Source: Roseovarius sp.
Lineage (GTDB): Bacteria; Pseudomonadota; Alphaproteobacteria; Rhodobacterales; Rhodobacteraceae
DNA length: 40,161 nt
Assembly (NCBI GenBank): GCA_024636515.1
Contig: JAGXGX010000088.1
Span: 1-40,161 of the forward strand
Direction of reading: 5' to 3'
In this document: piece after piece, positions 10,241-19,262 of the stretch
Position numbering within the stretch: the stretch's first letter is position 1
Layout of the letters: every line of letters starts with the position of its first letter
Made by a program: the position numbers and the translations under genes
The notes under the pieces: generated by a model
Seen by the model: only the letters and a program-made list of their open reading frames with translations
The model's database searches: none
What the model was told of the DNA's origin: nothing

Positions 10241-10561
10241 ATGGTCGATGTCACAATAGTCTACTGGCGGGATATTCCCGCGCAGGTCATAGTCGGTAAG
10301 GGCCGCAGCGGCGCTAAGAAGCAACTGCCCGAACGATTTGAGCAGGCCATCGACCGCGCTGCGATGAAAATCGGCGCGGGCGATAGCGATGCCTACCTCG
10401 CTGAATGGCGCAAGGCAGCGCCCTATCAGCTGGACGGCGAACCTGCCGATGTCGTCGCCAGCGAGGCCGCCCGCATCGACGCAGAATATGACCGCGACCG
10501 TATCAAGGCGCTCATCGCCAATGACGGATGGAACGACGCGGGCGAGACCCCTCAGGCATGA
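10241..10561 (+). CDS. Virulence-factor-like small protein (Virulence_fact family) encoded upstream of the MTHFR gene
   Basis: MVDVTIVYWRDIPAQVIVGKGRSGAKKQLPERFEQAIDRAAM; the family name is from memory. Confidence 0.7.
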   Translation: MVDVTIVYWRDIPAQVIVGKGRSGAKKQLPERFEQAIDRAAMKIGAGDSDAYLAEWRKAAPYQLDGEPADVVASEAARIDAEYDRDRIKALIANDGWNDAGETPQA

Positions 10562-10587
10562 TCCCCACCGGGATAAAGGAGGCTATA

Positions 10588-11517
10588 ATGGCACTTTTGA
10601 ACTTCAAGAAGCGCAGCCATGCTGCACCTGCCGCGCCTCCTGCCGCTGTCGAGGCATTGCTCAAGGATTACTCGATCGAGGTGATGCCGCGCACTGCCGA
10701 AAAGGTCGAGAGTTTCCGCGATCTGCTGCCCGAGGGCACGCGCGTCTATATCGCCCATATCGAGGGCACCCCGATCGAGGATATGGTCGCGACGGCCAAG
10801 CGTCTGGCCGAGGATGGATATCCGGTCATGCCGCATTTCCCCGCGCGCATCATCAAGGATAGCGCGATGCTGGCCGACTGGATCGCGCGCTATCAGGGCG
10901 AGGCCGGCGTCGACCAGGCGCTGCTACTGGCCGGCGGGGTCGCCGCCCCGCATGGCGACTACCACAGCTCCATGCAGTTGCTGGAATCGGGCGAATTCGG
11001 CAAGGCAGGCTTCAAACGGCTGCACGTCGCGGGCCACCCCGAGGGCAACCGCGATATCGACCCATCCGGCGGCATGGTCAACGTGAACGTAGCCCTCAAG
11101 TGGAAGCAGGCGTTTTCCGAAACCTCCGACGCTGAAATGGCGCTGGCGACGCAATTCGCGTTTGAGGCAGGCCCGATCATAGAATGGGCAGACGGGCTGA
11201 AGGCCGCGGGCATCGACCTGCCCATCCATATCGGCATCGCAGGCCCCGCCAAATTGCAGACCCTTATCAAGTTCGCCATTGCCTGCGGCGTCGGCCCATC
11301 GCTGAAAGTGCTACAGAAACGCGCCATGGACGTGACCAAGCTACTGCTTCCCTACGAGCCGACGGATGTGATCGGCCAACTGGCCGCGCACAAGGCCGCG
11401 CATCCGGACTTTAATATCACCAATGTGCATTTCTTCCCGCTTGGCGGGATCAAGGCTAATGCGACATGGGCGATCGAGAATGCAGGTGCCTCTGGCGTGC
11501 CTGCCTCGGCCAAGTAA
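10588..11517 (+). CDS. Methylenetetrahydrofolate reductase family protein (divergent MetF)
   Basis: YSIEVMPRTAEKVESFRDLLPEGTRVYIAHIEG, VMPHFPARIIKD, LLLAGG, HVAGHPEGNRDID, HIGIAGPAKLQTLIKFA, NVHFFPLGG; ATG preceded by AAAGGAGG. Confidence 0.85.
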   Translation: MALLNFKKRSHAAPAAPPAAVEALLKDYSIEVMPRTAEKVESFRDLLPEGTRVYIAHIEGTPIEDMVATAKRLAEDGYPVMPHFPARIIKDSAMLADWIARYQGEAGVDQALLLAGGVAAPHGDYHSSMQLLESGEFGKAGFKRLHVAGHPEGNRDIDPSGGMVNVNVALKWKQAFSETSDAEMALATQFAFEAGPIIEWADGLKAAGIDLPIHIGIAGPAKLQTLIKFAIACGVGPSLKVLQKRAMDVTKLLLPYEPTDVIGQLAAHKAAHPDFNITNVHFFPLGGIKANATWAIENAGASGVPASAK

Positions 11518-11537
11518 TTCAAATCCAAGGAACACAC

Positions 11538-12596
11538 ATGACCCGCACTATCGTCGAGAGCAAAACGAAAACCGCCGTCATCGGCTTTGACGAGCCCTTT
11601 TGCGTCATCGGCGAGCGCATCAACCCGACAGGTCGCAAGAAGCTGGCTGCCGAGCTGGAGGCGGGTAACTTCTCAACCGTCGAGATGGACGCAGTCGCGC
11701 AAGCCAATGCCGGTGCTACCGTCCTCGATATCAATGCTGGCGTCGTCTACAATTCCAACCCCAACCCGAACGAAACCGAGCCACCCCTGATGAGCAAGAT
11801 CGTTCAGATGGTTCAAAATCTGGTCGATCTGCCGCTATGCATCGACAGCTCGGTTCCGGCCGCGCTTGAGGCGGGCTTGAAGGCCTGTGAAGGCCGACCG
11901 CTGCTGAATTCGGTGACGGGCGAGGAGGACCGACTGGAATTCGTTCTGCCGCTGGTCAAGAAATACAACGTGCCTGTCGTGGCGATCTCAAACGACGACA
12001 CTGGGATTTCCGAGGATCCCAACGTGCGGTTCGAAGTAGCCAAAAAGATCGTCCAGCGCGCCGCCGATTTCGGCATTCCTGCGCATGACATCGTGGTTGA
12101 TCCGCTCGTCATGCCAATCGGGGCAATGGGCACCGCTGGCCTTCAGGTCTTTGCCCTCGTCCGCCGCCTGCGCGAAGAGCTGGGCGTGAACACAACTTGC
12201 GGCGCGTCCAACATCAGCTTTGGCCTGCCCAATCGGCACGGTATCAACAATGCGTTTTTGCCCATGGCAATGGGCGCTGGCATGACATCGGCCATCATGA
12301 ACCCGGTCGGCCTGCCCGTTCCATCGGCCAAGATCGCGGAAAAGCGCGCCGAAGTCGCTGCAACCGGCCTCGAAATCCCTGAAGATATGGATGACGAGAC
12401 GTTCTGCCAGCTTTTCGGCCTGGGCAGCACGCTGCCAAAATCCGGCACGGAAATGGAGGCGATTCGCGCCGCGAACTTCCTGACCAACAATGACCCGCAT
12501 GGCGGCGAGTGGATCCGCGTTAACAAGCTGCCACCCAAGGCTGGGGAAGAAGGCCGAGGTCGCGCCGGCCGCGTCGGTGGACGCAAGCGCCGCTAA
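11538..12596 (+). CDS. Methyltetrahydrofolate:cobalamin methyltransferase (pterin-binding domain)
   Basis: VIGERINPTGRKKLAAELEAG, ANAGATVLDINAGV, PLCIDSSVPAALEAGLKAC, LLNSVTGEEDR, TCGASNISFGLPNRHGINNAFLPMAMGAGMTSAIMNP; ATG at 11538 with AAGGA upstream. Confidence 0.93.
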   Translation: MTRTIVESKTKTAVIGFDEPFCVIGERINPTGRKKLAAELEAGNFSTVEMDAVAQANAGATVLDINAGVVYNSNPNPNETEPPLMSKIVQMVQNLVDLPLCIDSSVPAALEAGLKACEGRPLLNSVTGEEDRLEFVLPLVKKYNVPVVAISNDDTGISEDPNVRFEVAKKIVQRAADFGIPAHDIVVDPLVMPIGAMGTAGLQVFALVRRLREELGVNTTCGASNISFGLPNRHGINNAFLPMAMGAGMTSAIMNPVGLPVPSAKIAEKRAEVAATGLEIPEDMDDETFCQLFGLGSTLPKSGTEMEAIRAANFLTNNDPHGGEWIRVNKLPPKAGEEGRGRAGRVGGRKRR

Positions 12597-12617
12597 GAGC
12601 CAACTGAACTAGGATAT

Positions 12618-12644
12618 AAAGCCCCGCTTTAGCGGGGCTTTTTC
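12618..12644 (+). terminator. Rho-independent terminator
   Basis: AAAGCCCCGC-TTTA-GCGGGGCTTTTT directly downstream of the methyltransferase gene. Confidence 0.93.
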
Positions 12645-12706
12645 ATGCGCGGTACATATTTGTTACAGCCTTCAAACTGTTTAACGGATTCCAATTTCAA
12701 GCGGTT

Positions 12707-12720
12707 TCTCGCCGGCGAGA
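12707..12720. repeat. 14-bp perfect palindrome TCTCGCCGGCGAGA
   Basis: Read directly, intergenic, upstream of the CHAP lipoprotein gene; followed by CTAAAC-GCTTCG-GTTTAG. Confidence 0.6.
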
Positions 12721-12813
12721 TTCTAAACGCTTCGGTTTAGCTGTGAATTGTAGGAAACATTCGCGCAAGCGCCGTTAGAGCGCTGCAGGCACGAGACACT
12801 ACGAGGGACATCC

Positions 12814-13380
12814 ATGACCACCCTACCTATTCGTAAATCATGGCGCATCGCGCCCTTTCTGTGTGTTGCCGCGCTAGCCTTGTCGGCCTGCGCAGGTGCC
12901 CCCCGGATGGACGAGGCCCGCAACACCAGCATAGATCCCGCCCGCGAGGCGATGGCCCTGCGCGAGGCTGCAGCACTGCGCGCCAAAGGCCAGCGCGTCT
13001 GGTGCGTGCCCTTCGCACGCAACGTCAGCGGCATCAATATTCGCGGCAATGCGCATACATGGTGGGGCAAGGCCAAAAACAGCTTTGACCAAAGCCATAA
13101 GCCTGTCGTCGGCGCGGTCATGTCCTTCCGCTCGACCCCATCGATGCCGATGGGCCACGTTGCCGTCGTGTCCGAGGTTGTGTCTAAGGACCGGATTTTG
13201 GTCGACCATGCAAACTGGCACCGCGATCAGGTCAGCCAGGGCATGGCTGTCATCGACGTCTCCTCCAAAGGCGACTGGACTGCCGTGCGTCTAGAGAGCA
13301 ACCCAGACGCATTCGGTAGCGTTTATCCAGTAAACGGCTTCATCCTCCCGCCGAATTCCGAGCCCAATTCTGGTGGTTGA
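12814..13380 (+). CDS. CHAP-domain lipoprotein (putative peptidoglycan hydrolase/amidase)
   Basis: Lipobox LALSACAG; RVWCVPFARNVSGINIRGNAHTWWGKAKN...PVVGAVMSF...MGHVAVVSEVVSKDRILVDHANW is a CHAP Cys/His arrangement. Confidence 0.88.
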   Translation: MTTLPIRKSWRIAPFLCVAALALSACAGAPRMDEARNTSIDPAREAMALREAAALRAKGQRVWCVPFARNVSGINIRGNAHTWWGKAKNSFDQSHKPVVGAVMSFRSTPSMPMGHVAVVSEVVSKDRILVDHANWHRDQVSQGMAVIDVSSKGDWTAVRLESNPDAFGSVYPVNGFILPPNSEPNSGG

Positions 13381-13540
13381 GAAGCGACCCGTAGGTCTTA
13401 GATAATATTACGATTCTACACTTTTTCGGCATCCCCTCAGGATAGGAGATTCCGAAACGTTTAGGATGGATTTTATCTGTTAAGACTATTTTATGCCCCC
13501 GCCCGCAATGATGAGATGTGGGTTCTAGGGGGAATTTCTT

Positions 13541-14722
13541 ATGCTACTGCTACCTGAAATTATTGGCTCTCTTGCGGTCGTCGCGCTGCTGGCATCGGCT
13601 TACGGGTCAATCAGGGCATGTCTGCACGACACTCCGGCACAACTGGCGCTGGGTTTGGCGTTCGGGCTAGTCGCGATGTTCCAGATGAACGCCCCGATCG
13701 ACATGGTGCCGGGCGTCATACTGGACATGCGGAATGTTCCCGTGGCGCTGGCTGGTGCGTTTCTAGGACGACGCGGCGCTCTGTTGTGCCTTGCCATCGC
13801 TGTGGGAACTCGTTTTTCTATCGGCGGTGTCGGGATGCCCTCCGGGATCGCAGCGATGATGATCGCCTGCGCTGCAGGGTACGTCTGGAACCGCTACACC
13901 ATGCGCGCCAAGCGGCGCGGTATCGTTCAACTGATTGTCCTGTCAGCGCTTGTGAACGGCCATCTAGTTGCGGCATTCTTGCTGCCTTGGGAGGTCTGCG
14001 TTGCTTTCTTTGCGACGGCCGCTTTGCCCATGGGCGCGCTAAACCTGCTGTCAATTCCCATCGCAGCGGCGTTTCTTGAACATGAGAGAATGCGCATGAT
14101 AGCAGAGCGCGCACTGACCGCAGAGCGGACCTTTGACCCGATTAGCGGACTTACCAATTTTGAGGAGTTCACGCGCAATGTGCTGGCCCTTGCCCGCAGC
14201 GATTGCAACGGGCGTGTCACAGGCCTGCTGGTGGTTCGCCCTCTCGGTGGGCGGCGTCTGGCCAAGGATCTAGGGCGCAACGCGTTTCGCGAGCTGCAGG
14301 GCGCGATGCGGCTTCGCCTGCAGGAAATAGGTACGGCGGGCGTTCCAATCGCAGTAACCGAGGACGGCCGCATCGTGATGTCGCTGGATTTTCGCCAAGT
14401 GTCGGAGCATGAGCGCATCACGACCGAAGTTCGCCGCGTGCTAAATGATCACGCTTACCATCTAAAAGATGATACATCGCTGCGCATCAGCGTATCAATC
14501 GACGTGCATGCCGCCCCGGCGCCTGGAAAACTGGAAGCACTGCTAGAGGCGCTTTCCATCGGTAACACCGCATCTTACGCCCGTACGTTATTCACCGGTC
14601 ACCGCGGCAATGGCGAAAACAGTAGGACCAACGCCGATGCCGCACGACCTGCTCGTCATCCGCAACAAGAGCGTCTCTTTGCAGCAGCAGGCGTTTTGCT
14701 GGCTACAAAGGACATGAGCTAG
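13541..14722 (+). CDS. Membrane protein, 5TM-5TMR-LYT-like sensor fused to degenerate GGDEF-like domain
   Basis: N-terminal hydrophobic region with DMRNVPVALAGAFLGRRGALLC; then DPISGLTNFEEFTRNV (like DxLTGLxNRRxF), but VTEDGRIVMSL sits where the GGDEF signature would be expected. Confidence 0.65.
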   Translation: MLLLPEIIGSLAVVALLASAYGSIRACLHDTPAQLALGLAFGLVAMFQMNAPIDMVPGVILDMRNVPVALAGAFLGRRGALLCLAIAVGTRFSIGGVGMPSGIAAMMIACAAGYVWNRYTMRAKRRGIVQLIVLSALVNGHLVAAFLLPWEVCVAFFATAALPMGALNLLSIPIAAAFLEHERMRMIAERALTAERTFDPISGLTNFEEFTRNVLALARSDCNGRVTGLLVVRPLGGRRLAKDLGRNAFRELQGAMRLRLQEIGTAGVPIAVTEDGRIVMSLDFRQVSEHERITTEVRRVLNDHAYHLKDDTSLRISVSIDVHAAPAPGKLEALLEALSIGNTASYARTLFTGHRGNGENSRTNADAARPARHPQQERLFAAAGVLLATKDMS

Positions 14723-14743
14723 ACCGCCCCTGCCCTTCAAACC

Positions 14744-15502
14744 TTAGGCTACAGGTTTTGGAGCCTCGGTAGGTTGGGGGGCCGCATCGCGGCGCACCAG
14801 ATGGCGCAGGTAGCGCCGCTCGAACCAGCGGAAGGCCCAGGTGATGCACAACACAATCAGAAAATAGAGAAGCGCCGCAGTGATAAATCCCTCATAGGCC
14901 AGATAATAGCGCCCGTTCAGCCAACGTCCGACCCCAAGTATATCCTGAAGCGTGATAGTACTGGCGATAACCGATCCGTGTAGCATGAAGATCACCTCAT
15001 TCGAATAGGCCGGAATTGCGCGTCGAAATGCGGAGGGCAGGATGATCCGGCGCATGCGGCTGCGGTAGGAATGCCCCGTCGCAATTGCTGCTTCAACCTC
15101 GCCGGTGGGTGTGTCGGCGATGGCGCCGCGCAACAGCTCGGTGGTGTAGGCCGCCGTATTCAGCGTAAACGCGATCAGGGCACACCACCATGCCGACGAC
15201 AAAATGGGGTCCCAGAGCCAGCTGTTACGAATGACGTCAAACTGGCCGACGCCGTAGTAAATCAGGTATGTCTGAACCAGCAGCGGAGTGCCGCGGAAAA
15301 CATAGGTAAAAACCTGTATCAGCGGATTAAAGATCCGGTGCCCGGACGCCCGTGCAATCGCCATCGGAATGGCCAGAAGCCCGCCCAAAAGCAGTGCCAG
15401 AAAGGTCAGGTTCAGCGTGACCCAAACGCCATACAGGAAGCGGTCAAAATTCTCGGCGATCAACGAGATGTCGAGCGGAATGTAGGACAGTAAGTTTTCC
15501 AC
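14744..15502 (-). CDS. Polar amino-acid ABC transporter permease (HisM/ArtM-like)
   Basis: YVFRGTPLLVQTYLIYYG, AYTTELLRGAIADTPTGEVEAAIATGHS, RRIILPSAFRRAIPAYSNEVI (EAA loop). Confidence 0.9.
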   Translation of the reverse strand: MENLLSYIPLDISLIAENFDRFLYGVWVTLNLTFLALLLGGLLAIPMAIARASGHRIFNPLIQVFTYVFRGTPLLVQTYLIYYGVGQFDVIRNSWLWDPILSSAWWCALIAFTLNTAAYTTELLRGAIADTPTGEVEAAIATGHSYRSRMRRIILPSAFRRAIPAYSNEVIFMLHGSVIASTITLQDILGVGRWLNGRYYLAYEGFITAALLYFLIVLCITWAFRWFERRYLRHLVRRDAAPQPTEAPKPVA

Positions 15503-16194
15503 TATCGCGCCCTAACCACGCCGCGACTGTAGTGCCGATCCACCGCGCGCAGCAAAAGGTCCGAGATAGCCGTCAGCATCAGGTAGATCACGAATGCGGC
15601 CGCCATAAAGGTAAAGAGCTGCCCGGTAGAGCGGCCGGCCGTAAACGCATTATAGACCAGATCCTGAAGGCCGATGATCGACACCAGCGCCGTCGCCTTG
15701 AGCTGGACAAGCCAGTTGTTGGTAAAGCCCGGCAGCGCGTAGCGCACCATTTGGGGCCATATAATGTGCCGAAATATCAAAGATTTGGACATACCGCAGC
15801 TGATCCCAGCCTCAATCTGGCCGCGCGGAATGGCCATGATGGCACCGCGAAATGTCTCGGTGAAATAGGCGCCGAAGATGACGCCGATGGTGCAGGCGCC
15901 AGCAGCGAACTGGCTAACTTCAACATAGCCCCAAAGGCCAGTCATAGAACCGATGTTGTTCAGCGTGACCTGTCCGCCGAAAAAGACCAGCATGATCAGC
16001 ACCAGGTCAGGCACGCCGCGCACGATAGTGGTGTAAAGCCCCGCCAGCCGTCGCGCAAACCTGCTGGACGAGAGTTTAGCCCACGCCCCGAGTAAGCCGA
16101 AGATCAGCGCGATAAGCAGCGATGTCAGCGCTAATTGAACTGTCATCAGCGTGCCGTCGATCAGCTGGGATTTGTACTCCAGTATCAGGTCCAT
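15502..16194 (-). CDS. Polar amino-acid ABC transporter permease (HisQ/ArtQ-like)
   Basis: YTTIVRGVPDLVLIMLVFFGGQ, TETFRGAIMAIPRGQIEAGISCGMSKSLIFRHIIWPQMVRYALPGFTNNW. Confidence 0.92.
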   Translation of the reverse strand: MDLILEYKSQLIDGTLMTVQLALTSLLIALIFGLLGAWAKLSSSRFARRLAGLYTTIVRGVPDLVLIMLVFFGGQVTLNNIGSMTGLWGYVEVSQFAAGACTIGVIFGAYFTETFRGAIMAIPRGQIEAGISCGMSKSLIFRHIIWPQMVRYALPGFTNNWLVQLKATALVSIIGLQDLVYNAFTAGRSTGQLFTFMAAAFVIYLMLTAISDLLLRAVDRHYSRGVVRAR

Positions 16195-16218
16195 CAGGCG
16201 TCCTTGGGCTAGGGAACC

Positions 16219-16239
16219 GGGGCGGCGTGGTGCCGCCCC
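16219..16239 (-). terminator. Intercistronic hairpin downstream of the substrate-binding-protein gene
   Basis: GGGGCGGC-GTGGT-GCCGCCCC, 8-bp GC stem between the SBP and permease genes; no U-tract, so attenuation or mRNA stabilisation is more likely than termination. Confidence 0.65.
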
Positions 16240-16270
16240 AGTCCGTTCATTTTAATTTACGCAGGACCGC

Positions 16271-17062
16271 TTATTCGGCGGCGGGACGCTCGCCAAATAT
16301 GTCGAAATCGAAGTACTTATCGTTGATCTCGGCATAGGTGCCGTTCTCGCGAATGGCCGCAATTGCGGCGCTGATTTCGTCCCTCAGCTCTTCTTCGTTC
16401 TTTCGCACGGCAATGCCCACGCCTTCGCCGTAGCATTCGACGTCGATGTGATCGCCGCCTAGGAATGCATAATTCGCACCCTCATCAGCGTTCAGAAACC
16501 CCTCCAGCGCGATCAGGCTGTCGGATAGTTGGGCGTCCACGCGGCCAAGGGCCAAATCGCGAAACACCTCTTCCTGCGAGCCGTAGAGGACAATTTCGGA
16601 GTTCGGGAACGTCTTTTCAGCGTAGCACTGGTGCGTCGCGCCGCGCTGCACGCCGATCCGCTTGCCGGCCATTCCCTCGGCAGTGTCTTCGAAATCGGCA
16701 TCCTTGGGCGCGACGACACGGGCTGGCGTCTGGTAGTACTTGTCCGAGAAGTCGATCTGGCGCTTGCGCTCTTCTGTGATCGACATGGAGGCGACGATGG
16801 CGTCAAATTTTTGCGCCTTGAGTGCGGGGATCATGCCGTCCCATTCTTGCTGAACCAGCTCGCATTCGCGCTTCATTTCAGCGCAAAGCGCCTCTGCAAT
16901 GTCGATATCAAAACCGACAAGCGCGCCGTCCGATGCCGTGGACGAAAACGGAGGGTACGCGCCCTCGACGCCGATGCGCAAAACGTCCTGCGCGGCGGCA
17001 GGGACGGCGAGTGCAGCAAAAGCCGCGGCAGCGACGGTGGTTACAAAAGTTCTGCGGATCAT
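16271..17062 (-). CDS. Polar amino-acid ABC transporter substrate-binding protein
   Basis: Signal peptide; VLRIGVEGAYPPFSSTASDGALVGFDIDIAEALCAEMKRECELVQQEWDGMIPALKAQKFDAIVASMSITEERKRQIDFSDKYYQTPARVV (SBP family 3). Confidence 0.95.
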   Translation of the reverse strand: MIRRTFVTTVAAAAFAALAVPAAAQDVLRIGVEGAYPPFSSTASDGALVGFDIDIAEALCAEMKRECELVQQEWDGMIPALKAQKFDAIVASMSITEERKRQIDFSDKYYQTPARVVAPKDADFEDTAEGMAGKRIGVQRGATHQCYAEKTFPNSEIVLYGSQEEVFRDLALGRVDAQLSDSLIALEGFLNADEGANYAFLGGDHIDVECYGEGVGIAVRKNEEELRDEISAAIAAIRENGTYAEINDKYFDFDIFGERPAAE

Positions 17063-17103
17063 AGTGTTATCCTCTCCTAAGGTTGGTTATTTGGTCGATC
17101 GGA

Positions 17104-17874
17104 TCAATTCATGCGCGATAGAAACGCCTGAAATTCGGTGGTTTGCGGGTTGGCAAACAGCTCGGCAGGGGGGCCTTCTTCGCAGACCTCGCCTTGGTGT
17201 AGAAATACGGTTTTGGACGACACGTCGCGGGCAAAGCTCATCTCGTGCGTGACAACCAGCATCGTGCGGCCCTCGTCCGCCAGATCGCGCATCACGCCCA
17301 GCACCTCGCCCACCAGTTCGGGATCAAGCGCCGAGGTAGGCTCGTCGAACAGCATCACGTCAGGGTCCATCGCCAGCGCGCGCGCGATCGCAACGCGTTG
17401 TTGCTGGCCGCCAGACAGATGCGCAGGATAATAATCCGCGCGATCCGACAGCCCAACCTTTTCGAGCAGCGCGAGGGCCTTTTCGCGGGCCTCGGCCTTG
17501 GGCGTTTTCTGAACGTAAAGCGGTCCCTCCATAACGTTCTCCATCACCGTCATATGCGACCATAGATTGAAGCTCTGAAAGACCATGGCGAGGCGCGCGC
17601 GCATCCGCTCGACCTGCCGGATATCCTCGGGGATCGTCTCGCCATGGCGGCCTTGCTTCATGCGCATCTTTTCACCCGCCAGCCAAACGTCGCCGGAATT
17701 GGGCGTCTCCAGCAGGTTGATACAGCGCAGGAACGTGCTTTTGCCCGATCCGGAGGCGCCGAGAATTGCGATAACCTCGCCCTTTTGCGCCTCCAACGAG
17801 ATCCCTTTGATGACCTCGTGATTGCCGAAGCTTTTGTGCAGGTTCTCGATCTTTAGCGCGGCGGGGTCGCTCAT
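17104..17874 (-). CDS. Polar amino-acid ABC transporter ATP-binding protein (HisP-like)
   Basis: Walker A GASGSGKST, signature LSGGQQQRVAIARALA, Walker B VMLFDEPTSALDPE. Confidence 0.96.
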   Translation of the reverse strand: MSDPAALKIENLHKSFGNHEVIKGISLEAQKGEVIAILGASGSGKSTFLRCINLLETPNSGDVWLAGEKMRMKQGRHGETIPEDIRQVERMRARLAMVFQSFNLWSHMTVMENVMEGPLYVQKTPKAEAREKALALLEKVGLSDRADYYPAHLSGGQQQRVAIARALAMDPDVMLFDEPTSALDPELVGEVLGVMRDLADEGRTMLVVTHEMSFARDVSSKTVFLHQGEVCEEGPPAELFANPQTTEFQAFLSRMN

Positions 17875-19262
17875 GCAGTGTCCTCCGAATGGGTTGTGAG
17901 TGCGGCCATTTCGCCAAAGGTGATCGGCTTGATCGGCGTGCGCGCCCTTGGCGGAGCAATGTCGCCCATGCGAGACGTGTTACCCGCGCTGAGGATACCG
18001 CGCACGGTGCTATCGCACATGCGGCCCTGACACGGGCCCATGCCGGCGCGCAGTGATGACTTGATCTGGCGGTGGCCTGCCGCGCCTTCGCTCATGCCCT
18101 GCCGGATGGCGCGGGCGGTCACGTCCTCGCAGCGGCAGATGATCGTCTGGTCGGGCGGTGACAGGATTTCGGCAGGCGGCGCGTAGGCCGCGTCCAGAAA
18201 CGGGCGGATGGCGCGGGTGCGAAACAGGGTCGCGCGGGCGGTTGCTGCGCGCTGATTGCGGGTATTGGCGCTGATGTGCCCCGATGCGCGCAGAATATCG
18301 AGCGCTGCCAATGTCCCTGCAGCGCAGGCAGCCTCTGCCCCGCCGATCCCTGCCCCGTCGCCCGCGACATGCAAACCTGGCCGATCAGTGGCGCCCCAGA
18401 TATCGCAGGACGGTTGAAAGGCGACTTGAGCCGCGTTCCATTCATGCGTGATGCCAGCGGCGCGGCTCATATGCGTCGACAGGATGACGCCCTGATGGGT
18501 CAGCAGCACAGCGCAAGTCAGGTTTTCCAGGCGGCCCTTGGAGCGGAATGAGAAATTGATCATGCCGCTGTCATCGCTTGTCGCCGCAAAACTTGAAGCG
18601 CCTTTGTAACGCCGCACGCCAGCCGCACGGATCTTGCCGATCAGGCGGAGGCCTTTTAGCAGCGTGCCAGCTGAAAGCAGCGCCTTGGGCAGATGCGGAA
18701 AAGCCCGCAGCATCATGCGCGGTGTCTGCGTCTCGACCAGCGCCTTTGGCGGGCATCCGGCGTCGATCATCTGCGCTGCAACCAGATAGAGCAGCGGGCC
18801 AGAGCCTGCGAGCACCGCGTCCTTCGGCAGCATCCCTGCCGTCTTCATCAATATCTGCGCGGCCCCTGCCGTCATCACGCCGGGCAGCGTCCAGCCGGGA
18901 AACGGCACCGGTCGCTCCTGCGCGCCGCTGGCCAGCAGGATATGGGACGCGGTCGTCACTTGGCTGATACCATTTTGGGACCAGACCACACGCGGCCCGC
19001 TATCCACACGCCAGACCGTCGCGCCGGACTGCACCGTTACGCCGGACTGGGCCAGTGCATCAAGCAGTCGCAATCCAGACGCATAATCCTTGCCCAGCCA
19101 GCTATGCGTGGCTAGCCGCGCGCCGACATTTCGATAGATTTGGCCGCCGGGCTGCGCCTGCTCGTCCAGTAGCAGGACACGCAATCCGCCATCCGCTGCC
19201 GTGATGGCAGCCGACATACCGGAAGGGCCGGCGCCGACAATAATGAGATCGAATTCAGGAAT
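17871..19262 (-). CDS. FAD-dependent oxidoreductase, alpha subunit (HcnB/OoxA/hydroxyproline-dehydrogenase-like) with C-terminal BFD-type [2Fe-2S] motif
   Basis: ORF track begins at 19217, but the same frame stays open to a TGA at 19275-19277 and encodes IPEFDLIIVGAGPSGMSAAITAADGGLRVLLLDEQ (GxGxxG FAD motif). No ATG/GTG/TTG in the extension; ATT at 19260-19262 is a candidate start. C-terminus IICRCEDVTARAIRQGMSEGAAGHRQIKSSLRAGMGPCQGRMC. Confidence 0.85.
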   Translation of the reverse strand: MPEFDLIIVGAGPSGMSAAITAADGGLRVLLLDEQAQPGGQIYRNVGARLATHSWLGKDYASGLRLLDALAQSGVTVQSGATVWRVDSGPRVVWSQNGISQVTTASHILLASGAQERPVPFPGWTLPGVMTAGAAQILMKTAGMLPKDAVLAGSGPLLYLVAAQMIDAGCPPKALVETQTPRMMLRAFPHLPKALLSAGTLLKGLRLIGKIRAAGVRRYKGASSFAATSDDSGMINFSFRSKGRLENLTCAVLLTHQGVILSTHMSRAAGITHEWNAAQVAFQPSCDIWGATDRPGLHVAGDGAGIGGAEAACAAGTLAALDILRASGHISANTRNQRAATARATLFRTRAIRPFLDAAYAPPAEILSPPDQTIICRCEDVTARAIRQGMSEGAAGHRQIKSSLRAGMGPCQGRMCDSTVRGILSAGNTSRMGDIAPPRARTPIKPITFGEMAALTTHSEDTA

